DNA of 53,445 nucleotides. It comes from Acidimicrobiia bacterium. GTDB lineage: Bacteria; Actinomycetota; Acidimicrobiia; Acidimicrobiales; Hopanoidiivorantaceae. The translations under genes were made by a program, and so were the position numbers. Shown piece by piece: positions 17,877-26,183 of the stretch; position 1 is the stretch's first letter, and every line of letters starts with the position of its first letter. Below the pieces are notes generated by a model that saw only the letters and a list, made by a program, of their open reading frames with translations, was not told where the DNA came from and did not search any database. The stretch covers positions 1-53,445 of the forward strand of contig JAHRAM010000008.1 in NCBI GenBank assembly GCA_020027305.1, in the 5' to 3' direction.

Positions 17877-19511
17877 ATGATATTCGCACTAGCAGAGTCA
17901 ATAATTGAACCATTAGCTGAGTTTTCGCGCCCAGCTATTGATTGGCACGCTCTTTCCCCTGAGCTAACACTTTTGGGAGTGGGCGTTTTAGTGACGGTGC
18001 TAGACATTCTTTACAAAGAGCGGGGTAAGCAGATAATGTTGGTCATAACGGGTCTAGGATTTTTGGCCGCACTCATCCCCATCATTACACTTGCTGTTGA
18101 TGGCGTGGCATCTGAACCGCGTATTTTATTTAACGGCGCCTATGTGGTTGATGGCTTTTCACTCATTTTGAAGGCGATGTTTTTGATAGCAGGCTATGTA
18201 GTTGTGTTGCTGTCAAGTCAATATGTGGCAGATGGGGACTATTGGGAAAATGAATATTATGGGTTGCTAAGTGCATCATTGCTTGGAATGTTGGTGATGA
18301 CTTCAGCTCGTGACCTAATTACAATATTTGTGGCACTAGAACTTCTTTCCATCCCGATTTACATGCTTGCCACTTGGAATAAGCGAAATCCAAAGGGCAA
18401 TGAAGCTGGCATTAAATATTATCTCACAGGAGTTTTTGCTTCGGGCATAATGCTCTATGGAATGTCGCTCATTTTTGGTGCTTCGGGAAGCACCATTCTT
18501 AAAGATATATTTAGCTCACCCGACTTTTTGCGTTCTGAGTCAAGTGCATTTGTAGTTCTAGGAATTGTTTTTTCACTGTCTGCTTTTGCATTCAAGGTTT
18601 CTGGCTTTCCATTCCACACTTGGGCGCCCGATACTTATGAAGGCGCACCGACCCCAGTAACCGCATTTTTGTCGGTGGCATCTAAAGCTGCTGGCTTTGT
18701 GGCACTCATGCAACTTATCGTGGTGGGATTTTATGGAAGAGAAGATGTATATGCTCCGCTGATGTGGTTTTTGGCGGCAGCCTCAATGACGGGTGGAAAC
18801 ATCATCGCTCTTCGCCAGAAAAACATTGTTCGCTTGATGGCATATTCAGGCGTGGCACAAGCTGGGTTTATGCTGGCGCCGTTGGCAGTGGTTGGAGTTT
18901 CAACTACATCAGCCGACCAAGGCATCTCATCAATCATTGCATATTTGGTGATTTATACCGCTATGAACCTAGGTGTCTTTGGCATTATTTTGGTGGTGGC
19001 TAGACGAACCAGAAGTGGGGATGTGAAATCTTACAATGGGCTTTTCTCGGTGGCGCCAACTATGGCTGTGTTAATGACGATATTTTTAATGTCGCTTGCT
19101 GGGGTCCCACCGCTGGGAGGCTGGTACGCTAAGTTCTCAATCTTTAGAGCCTTGATTTCTGCTAACACAGTTTCAGGATATGTGCTTGCTGGTGTTGCTG
19201 CCGTTAACACTGTGATAGCGCTGGGATATTACGGACGCCTTGCTGCCCGAATGTGGTTTGAAAAACCTGCTGAAGAACTTGAAATCGTTGGCGGTGCCAG
19301 TGAAATTGGAAGCAGCGAAAATGCTGAAGTCGAAAATGGAAGCGATGTAAGTGTGGAAAATGCCTATGAAAAACAAATTGTTGGAGTGAAGCAAACGATA
19401 AAGGCCCCATTTAGTTTGGGGATAGCTCTTGGCATTACTCTCATAGCCACATTGTTATTTGGCATAGTTCCAGGAACCCTCACTCATTTCACGACTGTCA
19501 GCTTGTTTTAA
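17877..19511 (+). CDS. nuoN: NADH-quinone oxidoreductase subunit N (second copy), end of second nuo cluster
   Basis: Antiporter-like subunit (544 aa). The TM5 Glu (IFVALELLSIPIYMLATW) and TM7 Lys (AFKVSGFPFHTWAPDTYEG) are present. A Glu/Ser/Asn-rich insert of about 40 residues precedes the final TM helix, the same position as the insert in the first NuoN. It closes the second cluster. The 121-bp gap to the methyltransferase gene contains no hairpin terminator that I can see, only T-rich sequence. Confidence 0.96.
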   Translation: MIFALAESIIEPLAEFSRPAIDWHALSPELTLLGVGVLVTVLDILYKERGKQIMLVITGLGFLAALIPIITLAVDGVASEPRILFNGAYVVDGFSLILKAMFLIAGYVVVLLSSQYVADGDYWENEYYGLLSASLLGMLVMTSARDLITIFVALELLSIPIYMLATWNKRNPKGNEAGIKYYLTGVFASGIMLYGMSLIFGASGSTILKDIFSSPDFLRSESSAFVVLGIVFSLSAFAFKVSGFPFHTWAPDTYEGAPTPVTAFLSVASKAAGFVALMQLIVVGFYGREDVYAPLMWFLAAASMTGGNIIALRQKNIVRLMAYSGVAQAGFMLAPLAVVGVSTTSADQGISSIIAYLVIYTAMNLGVFGIILVVARRTRSGDVKSYNGLFSVAPTMAVLMTIFLMSLAGVPPLGGWYAKFSIFRALISANTVSGYVLAGVAAVNTVIALGYYGRLAARMWFEKPAEELEIVGGASEIGSSENAEVENGSDVSVENAYEKQIVGVKQTIKAPFSLGIALGITLIATLLFGIVPGTLTHFTTVSLF

Positions 19512-19620
19512 CCTCTAACTCATTTTCACCCATATTTCTAAGCTCTATTTTTAATTTGCTTTTTTGTCGCTAATTTGTTTCCTTTCACATTTTCTATTCT
19601 GTAAATAAACCAACCACAAA

Positions 19621-19626
19621 TAAAAT
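19621..19626 (+). promoter_or_regulatory. Candidate -10 box (TAAAAT) giving a leaderless methyltransferase mRNA
   Basis: TAAAAT is followed by exactly 6 nt (TGTCTT) and then the ATG at 19633, with no ribosome binding site. The spacing places transcription start at the A of the start codon. Confidence 0.5.
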
Positions 19627-19632
19627 TGTCTT

Positions 19633-20748
19633 ATGACCACTATGTCGTTTGAAGAGTTTATGGACTTAGCTCTCTATGGAGAAGCTAAAGATTGTGCCGG
19701 GTATTATCAATCGTCAGCAGACCACCGTTCTTCTAGGAGAGGTGATTACATTACCAGTGTAGAAGTCGGGCCGCTTTTTGGTGCAGTGATTGCAAGGGCA
19801 TTAGATATATGGTGGAAAGAATATGGTTGCCCAAACCCGTTTTATGTGTTTGATGCTGGGGCATCGGTTGGCACACTAGCCCGCACGATATTTCATGCCG
19901 AACCAATGTGTAAAGATGCCCTTAAATATGTTTTGGTTGAAAGGTCAAGTGCCTTAATTGAGGCACAAAAAGAATTGTGTGACATCAACCCAAACATCTT
20001 GAGCTTGAAGTCGAGCCCCCCTGATTACATTCCATTTGAAGAGGTAGAAGTTGGGGTGATTATTGCAAACGAACTTTTAGATAACTTGCCAGTAGCGCTA
20101 TTTCAGAAAACCCAAGACGGCTGGCAAGAAATTTCAGTTTCAATGGAAGAAGTCAACGATAATAATAAAGTCAACGATAATAATAATGCGCACAAAAAAG
20201 AAATCGCTTATAAAGAAATTCTCACAAACACTGCTGAAGCAGACACCCAGCTAGCAGACCAGTTTTTACCAAATGCTAGTGTGGGAGATGTCATTCCAAT
20301 CCAAAAGCAAGCAGCTCTTTGGTTGAAAAGCGCCAGTGAGGTTTTGAAACAAGGACGAATCCTAATTTTTGACTATGGCGTAGAAGCCACAGCTGACTTT
20401 GCGGCCCGCCCTAATCGTGATTGGCTAAGAACTTATATCGCTCATAGTAGGGGAGGTTCTATCTATGAAATGGTTAGCGAACAAGACATTACATGTGAAA
20501 TTGCTTTTGACCAGCTCAGTCATTGTGCCGATGCGCTAGAAATGGAAACACAAATTCAAACACAAGAGGAGTTTCTCAAGCAGTGGGGCATTGACGGGCT
20601 AGTTGCAGAGGCAGATTCTATAAAGCCGAGCGACTTAACAAACCTAGAAACAATAGAACTCCATAGCCGAAAAGTTGAAGCCGAAGCATTGCTAGACAAA
20701 TCTGGGCTAGGTTCGCATTTTGTTGCGCAACTCAAAATAGAAAAATAA
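19633..20748 (+). CDS. MidA/NDUFAF7-family SAM-dependent protein methyltransferase
   Basis: A 371-aa class I methyltransferase of the MidA/NDUFAF7 (DUF185) family. Family features: the N-terminal FEEFMDLALYG and GYY segment, RRGDYITSVEVGPLFGAVIA (the TSPE-LFG region), the SAM-binding glycine motif FDAGASVGTLAR and the ANELLDNLPVALF segment. In mitochondria NDUFAF7 dimethylates an Arg of the NuoD homologue NDUFS2 and is needed for complex I assembly. Its position directly after two nuo clusters fits an assembly role here, with NuoD R66 as the predicted target; that is inference. An 18-bp tandem duplication adds a short Asn/Asp repeat in the middle. Confidence 0.85.
   Translation: MTTMSFEEFMDLALYGEAKDCAGYYQSSADHRSSRRGDYITSVEVGPLFGAVIARALDIWWKEYGCPNPFYVFDAGASVGTLARTIFHAEPMCKDALKYVLVERSSALIEAQKELCDINPNILSLKSSPPDYIPFEEVEVGVIIANELLDNLPVALFQKTQDGWQEISVSMEEVNDNNKVNDNNNAHKKEIAYKEILTNTAEADTQLADQFLPNASVGDVIPIQKQAALWLKSASEVLKQGRILIFDYGVEATADFAARPNRDWLRTYIAHSRGGSIYEMVSEQDITCEIAFDQLSHCADALEMETQIQTQEEFLKQWGIDGLVAEADSIKPSDLTNLETIELHSRKVEAEALLDKSGLGSHFVAQLKIEK
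20151..20186 (+). repeat. Perfect 18-bp tandem duplication inside the methyltransferase gene
   Basis: AGTCAACGATAATAATAA occurs twice back to back (20151-20168 and 20169-20186). It is a multiple of three and adds a six-residue V-N-D-N-N-K/N unit to a hydrophilic loop without breaking the frame. It looks like a recent slippage event. Confidence 0.9.
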
Positions 20749-20845
20749 ATATCAAAACTTACCAAAGAATCCATTGTTGGCAATGAATAATGCCACAGGC
20801 CATCAAATTATAAATGGTTAGCGCTGAAAAGCTAAAGCAGTGAGC

Positions 20846-21829
20846 TTATAATTTAGATCCAGCCCTAACAGCACGGAAAGAAATTCCAAAAATAAATGCA
20901 GCACATATAAAGACCGCCCAGTTTGCGGGGCCAATAATATTAATAGTTGAAGAATCGCGGATACTAGTATATGGCCGAAAATCAGCTGTTAAAAATCTAA
21001 AAATAAAGGCTGAATGAACTGCCATCAGCCCAAAGCTAACAAACATAAATGGCGCAGCGGGCATTTTATTTGAACGATACCCAAAGGCTATGAGCAATAG
21101 TAAGGCAAGAATTATCAAAAGTGTAAGTATTCCAAGAACACGATACTCTTTATCAAATAAATTAGCCGAAACATTATCTAAGAGAATTCCATCAGCATCA
21201 GTTCTGGCAACGTCATAGTCAAGTTTGGCAATACCATAGTCAAATGTCCAGATAGAGCACAACAAAACTACTAGAAGCCCACCGATGCTCAGCATATTGC
21301 GTTTTGGAATTGGAGCGTCATACCCAAATTCCACTATTCTATTTGGCTCACTCATTTTAGATATTTGGAAAAGCAATCCAACTGAGGCACCCAAGACCAA
21401 CCAGATACCAACTGCCTCATCAAGGCGTGAGATAGTGTTATTGAAAATAGCAGCTAATACGGTAATGACCCCTGCCAATCCAATTGTTGTGATATAGAGA
21501 TTTCTTGGAATGCCGAAGGGCTTTTTAAGCAACCCCCCAAAGGTCAATATCCCCAGGATGAACATTATAATACCATAGCCAAATCCAAGTATGCCAAGAG
21601 ATGAAGCATCAGCAAATGAAGGAGTGTTAGGGCCACCTTCTTCAAAATGGAACCATGGAAGTAATGTTCCAGCAATTATTTGCCCGCCTAAAATAAATAT
21701 GGTAGCCAAGAACCACCATTCGGGCCAATACATTTGTTTTGGGTTTATTAGCTTAAGGAAAGATAATTTTTTGGAAGACGAATTGTCAGAAGACGAATCA
21801 CTAGATTTTTCTGTAGTTTCTGCTGTCAT
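20846..21829 (-). CDS. Eight-TM membrane protein of unknown function, paralogue 1
   Basis: Function not recognised. The 327-aa product has a Ser/Asp-rich cytoplasmic-looking N-terminus of about 30 residues and then eight predicted TM helices. Recognisable blocks include LLPWFHFEEGG after TM1, FGYGIIMFILGILTFGGLLK with KPFGIPRNLYITTIGLAGV, and a final NWAVFICAAFIFGISFRAVR. These blocks recur almost unchanged in the neighbour at 21912, so the two are tandem paralogues transcribed in the same direction, with this one downstream. No catalytic or substrate-binding motif stands out. Confidence 0.8.
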   Translation of the reverse strand: MTAETTEKSSDSSSDNSSSKKLSFLKLINPKQMYWPEWWFLATIFILGGQIIAGTLLPWFHFEEGGPNTPSFADASSLGILGFGYGIIMFILGILTFGGLLKKPFGIPRNLYITTIGLAGVITVLAAIFNNTISRLDEAVGIWLVLGASVGLLFQISKMSEPNRIVEFGYDAPIPKRNMLSIGGLLVVLLCSIWTFDYGIAKLDYDVARTDADGILLDNVSANLFDKEYRVLGILTLLIILALLLLIAFGYRSNKMPAAPFMFVSFGLMAVHSAFIFRFLTADFRPYTSIRDSSTINIIGPANWAVFICAAFIFGISFRAVRAGSKL

Positions 21830-21911
21830 AATAATTTTCTATTCTTTTGTTTTCTTTGGTTGTGCTTATATTGCTGAAGTTCTACTTTGAAGCAAAGATT
21901 ATCAATCTAAA

Positions 21912-23069
21912 TTAAGATTTAGCCCCAGCCCTCACAGAGTGAACGGAGATAGCAAAAATAATTGCAGCACATATAAAGATAACCCAGTTTGCGGCCTCTG
22001 CCCCTGGAGAGCTCAAAGGCACAGTAGACGCAGCCTGGGGCGTCAATATTCTAAATATGAATGGTGTATGTAATGTCATTAGCCCAAGGCTAAATAGTAA
22101 GAAGGGGGCAGCTGGCATTTCTTTTTTTTGTTTTGAATTTATATTTAAAACTCTTCCAGCAACCACTAAAGCAAATAAGGCGGCAATCAGCAACACAGTA
22201 AGTATTCCAAGCACTCGGTATTCTGGACTAAAAAGTTTTATGCCTTTGGTCAGGTCAAATAGACTGTCTGGGTTAAGGTTGCTTAAAGCACTAGTAGGAT
22301 TTGATTCGTCAGCTTGGATGAGTTGCGATAAGCTCTCAAGTGGTATTTTTGATGCATAGTTAAATGATAAAGTAGCAACAAGGGCAATTATTAGTAACCC
22401 ACCAATATTTAACATATTGCATTTTGATATCTTTGAGTTGAACCCAAAAGTTGCTTTTTCTTTGGAATTTATTATCCTAAAACCTTGCCCCGCAATTAAA
22501 GATGTGCCAGCTAGGGCTATGTAGAGTCCGTAGCTTTCTTTGAAATCTAAAAGCGTATTATCAAAGATAGCCGCTAAAACAATTGCTACTCCTGCGAAAC
22601 CGATAGTAGAAACATAGAGCTTCTTTGGGATGCCAAAGGGTTTGTCAAACAATCCAGCAAACAACAACACACCCAAAATAAACATTATTATTCCATACCC
22701 AAATCCAAATCGCCCAACACCTACGGCTTCTGCAATACTACGGCTAGGAGTAGCAAAAAGTGAGTCAAGGAAACGAGCTAAAAGACCCAATGATTCTGCG
22801 CGATCAGGGTCGCTTTCTGACAAGACGGTTTCAAGTAGTGATGTAAAAAAAGATTTTGTTTGTCGAAACCATGGGAGCAGCGAGCCACCAATCATAAGCA
22901 ATCCACCAATAGGGATGAGAATATATAGATACCAGTCACGCCCCCCTGTTTGCATTAGTTTGAGGAGAGCTGATGCTTCTGGTTTTTTTGAAGATGAAAC
23001 GTTTGAAGTCGAGTCAGTAGATGGCTTTGATTTACTGTCTGTCACATCTTCTGTAGCATCTGATGACAT
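21912..23069 (-). CDS. Eight-TM membrane protein of unknown function, paralogue 2
   Basis: Function not recognised. The 385-aa paralogue of the 20846 protein has the same architecture: a Ser/Lys/Asp-rich N-terminus, TM1 ending in GGSLLPWFRQ, then FGYGIIMFILGVLLFAGLF, KPFGIPKKLYVSTIGFAGV, and a last helix NWVIFICAAIIFAISVHSVR. It has a longer extracytoplasmic loop after TM1 and another between TM5 and TM6. A strong ribosome binding site (GAGGAGGG) lies about 9 nt before the ATG, so this is probably the first gene of a two-gene operon. Confidence 0.8.
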   Translation of the reverse strand: MSSDATEDVTDSKSKPSTDSTSNVSSSKKPEASALLKLMQTGGRDWYLYILIPIGGLLMIGGSLLPWFRQTKSFFTSLLETVLSESDPDRAESLGLLARFLDSLFATPSRSIAEAVGVGRFGFGYGIIMFILGVLLFAGLFDKPFGIPKKLYVSTIGFAGVAIVLAAIFDNTLLDFKESYGLYIALAGTSLIAGQGFRIINSKEKATFGFNSKISKCNMLNIGGLLIIALVATLSFNYASKIPLESLSQLIQADESNPTSALSNLNPDSLFDLTKGIKLFSPEYRVLGILTVLLIAALFALVVAGRVLNINSKQKKEMPAAPFLLFSLGLMTLHTPFIFRILTPQAASTVPLSSPGAEAANWVIFICAAIIFAISVHSVRAGAKS

Positions 23070-23097
23070 TGTGTTTCCCTCCTCTAGTTCAGCTTAG

Positions 23098-23522
23098 GGC
23101 AAGCTTCCATTATTAAGCAAAATTGCTATTAATAAATTAGTAAAACTGCCAACCTATAATTAAGAATAGTATTTTTTGATTACCAACTGGTATTTTACTT
23201 GTTTCAAAACATATACTTATCTTCCCCTCAGTGCCAACAAAACATTATAATTAGCACGAATACTCTACAGATTACAAAGCCAAGATTAAGATGTGCCACG
23301 AGTCCTAGTTCAGGAAGGGCGGTTTATACTCGATTTGGTTATAGAGACAACTACTTTTGGGCAAGAAGAATTGGCCTCTATTGGGGCTGGTAGCACTCTA
23401 GCGGGTGGCTCAATAATTAGGTCAGACGATTTCCAATATAGCTGGAACAACCAACGTGCAGATGTTCCTTGGTCTATTCCTCTTTTATTGCCATAGACTG
23501 CTGTTTCTGTGATTCCTGTTGC
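23098..23522. other. 425-bp region without a confident gene
   Basis: The first half is A/T-rich and probably holds the promoter of the - strand membrane-protein pair. A + strand frame from a GTG at 23293 to 23496 encodes 67 aa of protein-like composition (FILDLVIETTTFGQEELASI), but it has no ribosome binding site or -10 box, and part of the opposite strand is also open. It may be a gene fragment. I see no repeats or RNA structure. Confidence 0.4.
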
Positions 23523-24518
23523 TTAAATTGATCTATCTTTGAAAGTATTGCGTTCCCAGAAGACGCTATCGTCATATCCTTGAATGGTCTTATTTGTCTC
23601 TGCCATTTCAAGACGTTTTTCTGCCAAACAGGCATACTCTTCATCTATTTCAATACCCACATAGCTTCGCCCAAGCTTTTTTGCCACAACTGATGTAGTG
23701 CCAGAGCCAAGGAATGGGTCAAAGATAATATCATTTGGTTTTGAGCTGGCAAGCAGGATTTTTGCAACAAGCTTTTCAGGTTTTTGTGTTGGGTGGTCTG
23801 TGTTTTCAGGCATAGACCAAAAAGGAATTGTTATGTCAGTCCAGAGGTTTGAAGGGTGGGTTAGCCGATATTTTTCGTTTGCTTCCTCTTTCCAATCTTT
23901 TGCCTTACCAGAGTTATCGCGATAGGGAGCAATCACCTTTCTCTTCATCTTTACCTCATCAACATCAAAGTGGTATTCCTTAGACATTGTGCAGAACCAA
24001 ATATCTTCAGAGCTATTTTTCCAATTTGTTTTTGATCCCCGCCCTTTTTCTCTTTCAAATGTGATACGATTTTGAACCTCAAAATATTTTTGGGCGACAT
24101 TAAAGACTGCCCCTGATGACTTCCAGTCGCCACAAATATAAATTGAAGCTGTCGGTTTTAGCAGGCGAACTATTTGACTAACCCAAGAATCAAGCCACTT
24201 TTCATATTTTTCAGATTCCATCTCCTTAAAAGTGGTGAGGTTAAAAGTTTTACTGAGATTATAAGGAGGGTCGACAAAAACCAAGTCAATAAATTTGTCT
24301 GGCAGATAATCTAAAACCTCAAAAACATCTTGGTGAATTGTTTTATTTAAGATGTCGTTTGTAGAAATTGCTTTATTTGTTTTGGGATGTGTTTTGGATT
24401 TTATCTTCAGGAGACGTTTTTTATAGCGCTGCCTCTCACTTTCACACAGGCTAATAGTGCGATTGTTTGGCGCACGATTTTTTAAAGAGACACGACTTCT
24501 TCGCAAAACCTTATTCAT
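23523..24518 (-). CDS. Site-specific DNA methyltransferase, beta class, no partner nuclease seen
   Basis: SAM-dependent adenine-N6 or cytosine-N4 DNA methyltransferase, 331 aa from the chosen start. The catalytic motif DPPYNLS (residues 83-89) precedes the SAM-binding motif DPFLGSGTTS near residue 265, the permuted order of the beta class. HPTQKP and VGIEIDEEY are also typical. The frame extends upstream to 24596, but that would run into tRNA-Ala; the ATG at 24518 sits 7 nt after a TAATAT box and avoids the overlap. No restriction endonuclease gene is adjacent, so it looks like an orphan methyltransferase. The recognition sequence cannot be read from the protein. Confidence 0.9.
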   Translation of the reverse strand: MNKVLRRSRVSLKNRAPNNRTISLCESERQRYKKRLLKIKSKTHPKTNKAISTNDILNKTIHQDVFEVLDYLPDKFIDLVFVDPPYNLSKTFNLTTFKEMESEKYEKWLDSWVSQIVRLLKPTASIYICGDWKSSGAVFNVAQKYFEVQNRITFEREKGRGSKTNWKNSSEDIWFCTMSKEYHFDVDEVKMKRKVIAPYRDNSGKAKDWKEEANEKYRLTHPSNLWTDITIPFWSMPENTDHPTQKPEKLVAKILLASSKPNDIIFDPFLGSGTTSVVAKKLGRSYVGIEIDEEYACLAEKRLEMAETNKTIQGYDDSVFWERNTFKDRSI

Positions 24519-24525
24519 ATAACAA

Positions 24526-24531
24526 ATATTA
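24526..24531 (-). promoter_or_regulatory. Candidate -10 box (TAATAT) for leaderless DNA methyltransferase mRNA
   Basis: On the minus strand TAATAT is followed by 7 nt (TTGTTAT) and the ATG at 24518. There is no Shine-Dalgarno sequence. This decides the start codon in favour of 24518. Confidence 0.45.
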
Positions 24532-24569
24532 GGCTTAACAAGCATTAGATTAGTGTCAAATCTTAGACT

Positions 24570-24645
24570 GGTGGAGCTGATGGGACTCGAACCCACGACC
24601 CCCTGCTTGCAAAGCAGGTGCTCTAGCCAACTGAGCTACAGCCCC
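24570..24645 (-). tRNA. tRNA-Ala (anticodon TGC)
   Basis: The 76-nt minus-strand cloverleaf starts GGGGCTGTAGCTCAG and has anticodon arm CTGCTTTGCAAGCAG (anticodon TGC) and T-arm GTGGGTTCGAGTCCCAT. The acceptor stem pairs GGGGCTG with CAGCTCC (one G-T pair), and the 3' ACCA end is encoded. It lies between the DNA methyltransferase and serS. Confidence 0.97.
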
Positions 24646-24806
24646 ATTTTGGTTTCTGTTAAAACTTTTGCACTAAAATAATATCTTTTTGCTATTCATT
24701 TAGCTTTAAAATGTTTAAGCAGACATATTTATTCTATCTATTATTATTTACCATCTAAGAGAATTAAAAACCATAGAGAATCAATAAATCGTGGAAAACT
24801 AAAAAG

Positions 24807-26093
24807 ATGCTTGACATTCGCCTTATAAGAAAAGAACCAGAGATGGTGAGTCAAGCCCTTGTTACCCGTGGCGAAAATCCCGACCTAATTAAAGAGGTGC
24901 TACGTTTGGATGAAAAATATCGTGGGCTAGAGTCAGAAAGCGAGAAATTGCGTGCAGATGTGAAGCGACTTTCAAAAGAGTTTGCCAAGACAAAAGATGA
25001 GGCGATAGCTAAAAAATCAAAGGCATTAGGCGAAAAAGAAACTCAATTAGAAGCAGAAGCCACCGCCGCCAAGAAAGCCAGAGATGATTTGTTGCTTGCT
25101 ACTCCTAATATTCCTAGTTCAGATTGCCCAGCAGGTGAGTCTCATGAAGAAAACGCTAAAGCAGAAGGGTTAGATTTAGAAATAGAGCCACTTGAATTTA
25201 ACAAAAACAAATTTGCGCCACATCAGCAAGTGCCACATTTTGAGTTTGCCGAAGAAATGGGCATTTTAGATATGAAGCGGGCAGTGAAAATCGCAGGGCC
25301 GATGTTTGGAATGTTTCGGGCAGAGGGCGCTAAGTTAGCAAATGCACTTATTCAATATGGACTGGCATATAATCGTGACCTCTATGAAGAAATCCGCCCA
25401 CCTAGTTTGGTGAAAACTGAAACACTAACCGCTACTGGGCATCTGCCTAAGTTTGCCGAAGATGCCTATAGTCTTGAAGATGGAAAACTCTGGGCAATCC
25501 CCACGGGTGAAGTTCCACTCACATATTTAATGGCAGATGAAATTATTGAAGTTGAAAAATTGCCGATGCGCCTTATGGCATATACGCCGTGCTACAGAAG
25601 AGAGGCTGGTTCAGCTGGACAACAAACCAGAGGAATGTTACGGGTTCATGAGTTTGACAAGGTTGAGATTCTGGCGTACGTTGCCCCCGAACAAGCCCAA
25701 GAACTTCACATGGAATTGCTCAACCGAGCAGCAGGGCTTGTTCATTCCCTTGGGCTTACACATCGCATTACAGACATTTGCACGGGCGACTTAGGGAATT
25801 CTTCTGCCAGAACTTTTGATGTGGAGGTCTATGCTCCAGGTGAAGACCGTTGGTTAGAGTGTTCATCGGTTTCTTGGTTTACTGATTATCAAGCTCGCCG
25901 AGCAAACATCCGATATAAAAACCCTGAAACTAAGAAGACCGAGTTCATTCACACTCTAAATGGGTCAGCAGTGGCAGTTCCCAGAGTTTGGACTGCCCTA
26001 GTTGAAACCCACAGACAAGCCGATGGTTCAATCCAAATTCCAGAACCTCTCCAAAAATATATGGATAGCGAAACTCACATAAAGCCTCTCTAG
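24807..26093 (+). CDS. serS: Seryl-tRNA synthetase
   Basis: Class II aminoacyl-tRNA synthetase that charges tRNA-Ser (428 aa, normal length). The first ~105 residues form the antiparallel coiled-coil arm that grips the tRNA, rich in Glu, Lys and Ala. The catalytic domain shows PTGEVPLTYL, CYRREAGSAGQQTRGMLRVH (motif 2), FDKVEI and the C-terminal motif 3 region LNGSAVAVPRVWTALVE. No T-box or other leader structure was recognised in the 160 bp upstream. Confidence 0.98.
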   Translation: MLDIRLIRKEPEMVSQALVTRGENPDLIKEVLRLDEKYRGLESESEKLRADVKRLSKEFAKTKDEAIAKKSKALGEKETQLEAEATAAKKARDDLLLATPNIPSSDCPAGESHEENAKAEGLDLEIEPLEFNKNKFAPHQQVPHFEFAEEMGILDMKRAVKIAGPMFGMFRAEGAKLANALIQYGLAYNRDLYEEIRPPSLVKTETLTATGHLPKFAEDAYSLEDGKLWAIPTGEVPLTYLMADEIIEVEKLPMRLMAYTPCYRREAGSAGQQTRGMLRVHEFDKVEILAYVAPEQAQELHMELLNRAAGLVHSLGLTHRITDICTGDLGNSSARTFDVEVYAPGEDRWLECSSVSWFTDYQARRANIRYKNPETKKTEFIHTLNGSAVAVPRVWTALVETHRQADGSIQIPEPLQKYMDSETHIKPL

Positions 26094-26183
26094 CTATTTT
26101 GAAATCGAAAGCAAATCCATTTTTTATGATTCAAGTGCTTGTTAGGAAATGCAATTTATAGCTAGTAAACTGGCTAAGTAATA

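Noticed and set aside
23293..23496. 67-codon + strand ORF in the gap beside the DNA methyltransferase
   Set aside because: No ribosome binding site or -10 box, no recognised homology, and part of the opposite strand is also open; mentioned only as gap content.
24519..24596. Upstream extension of the DNA methyltransferase to 24596
   Set aside because: It would start within tRNA-Ala; the translated stretch is the antisense of the tRNA 3' end and has no family similarity.
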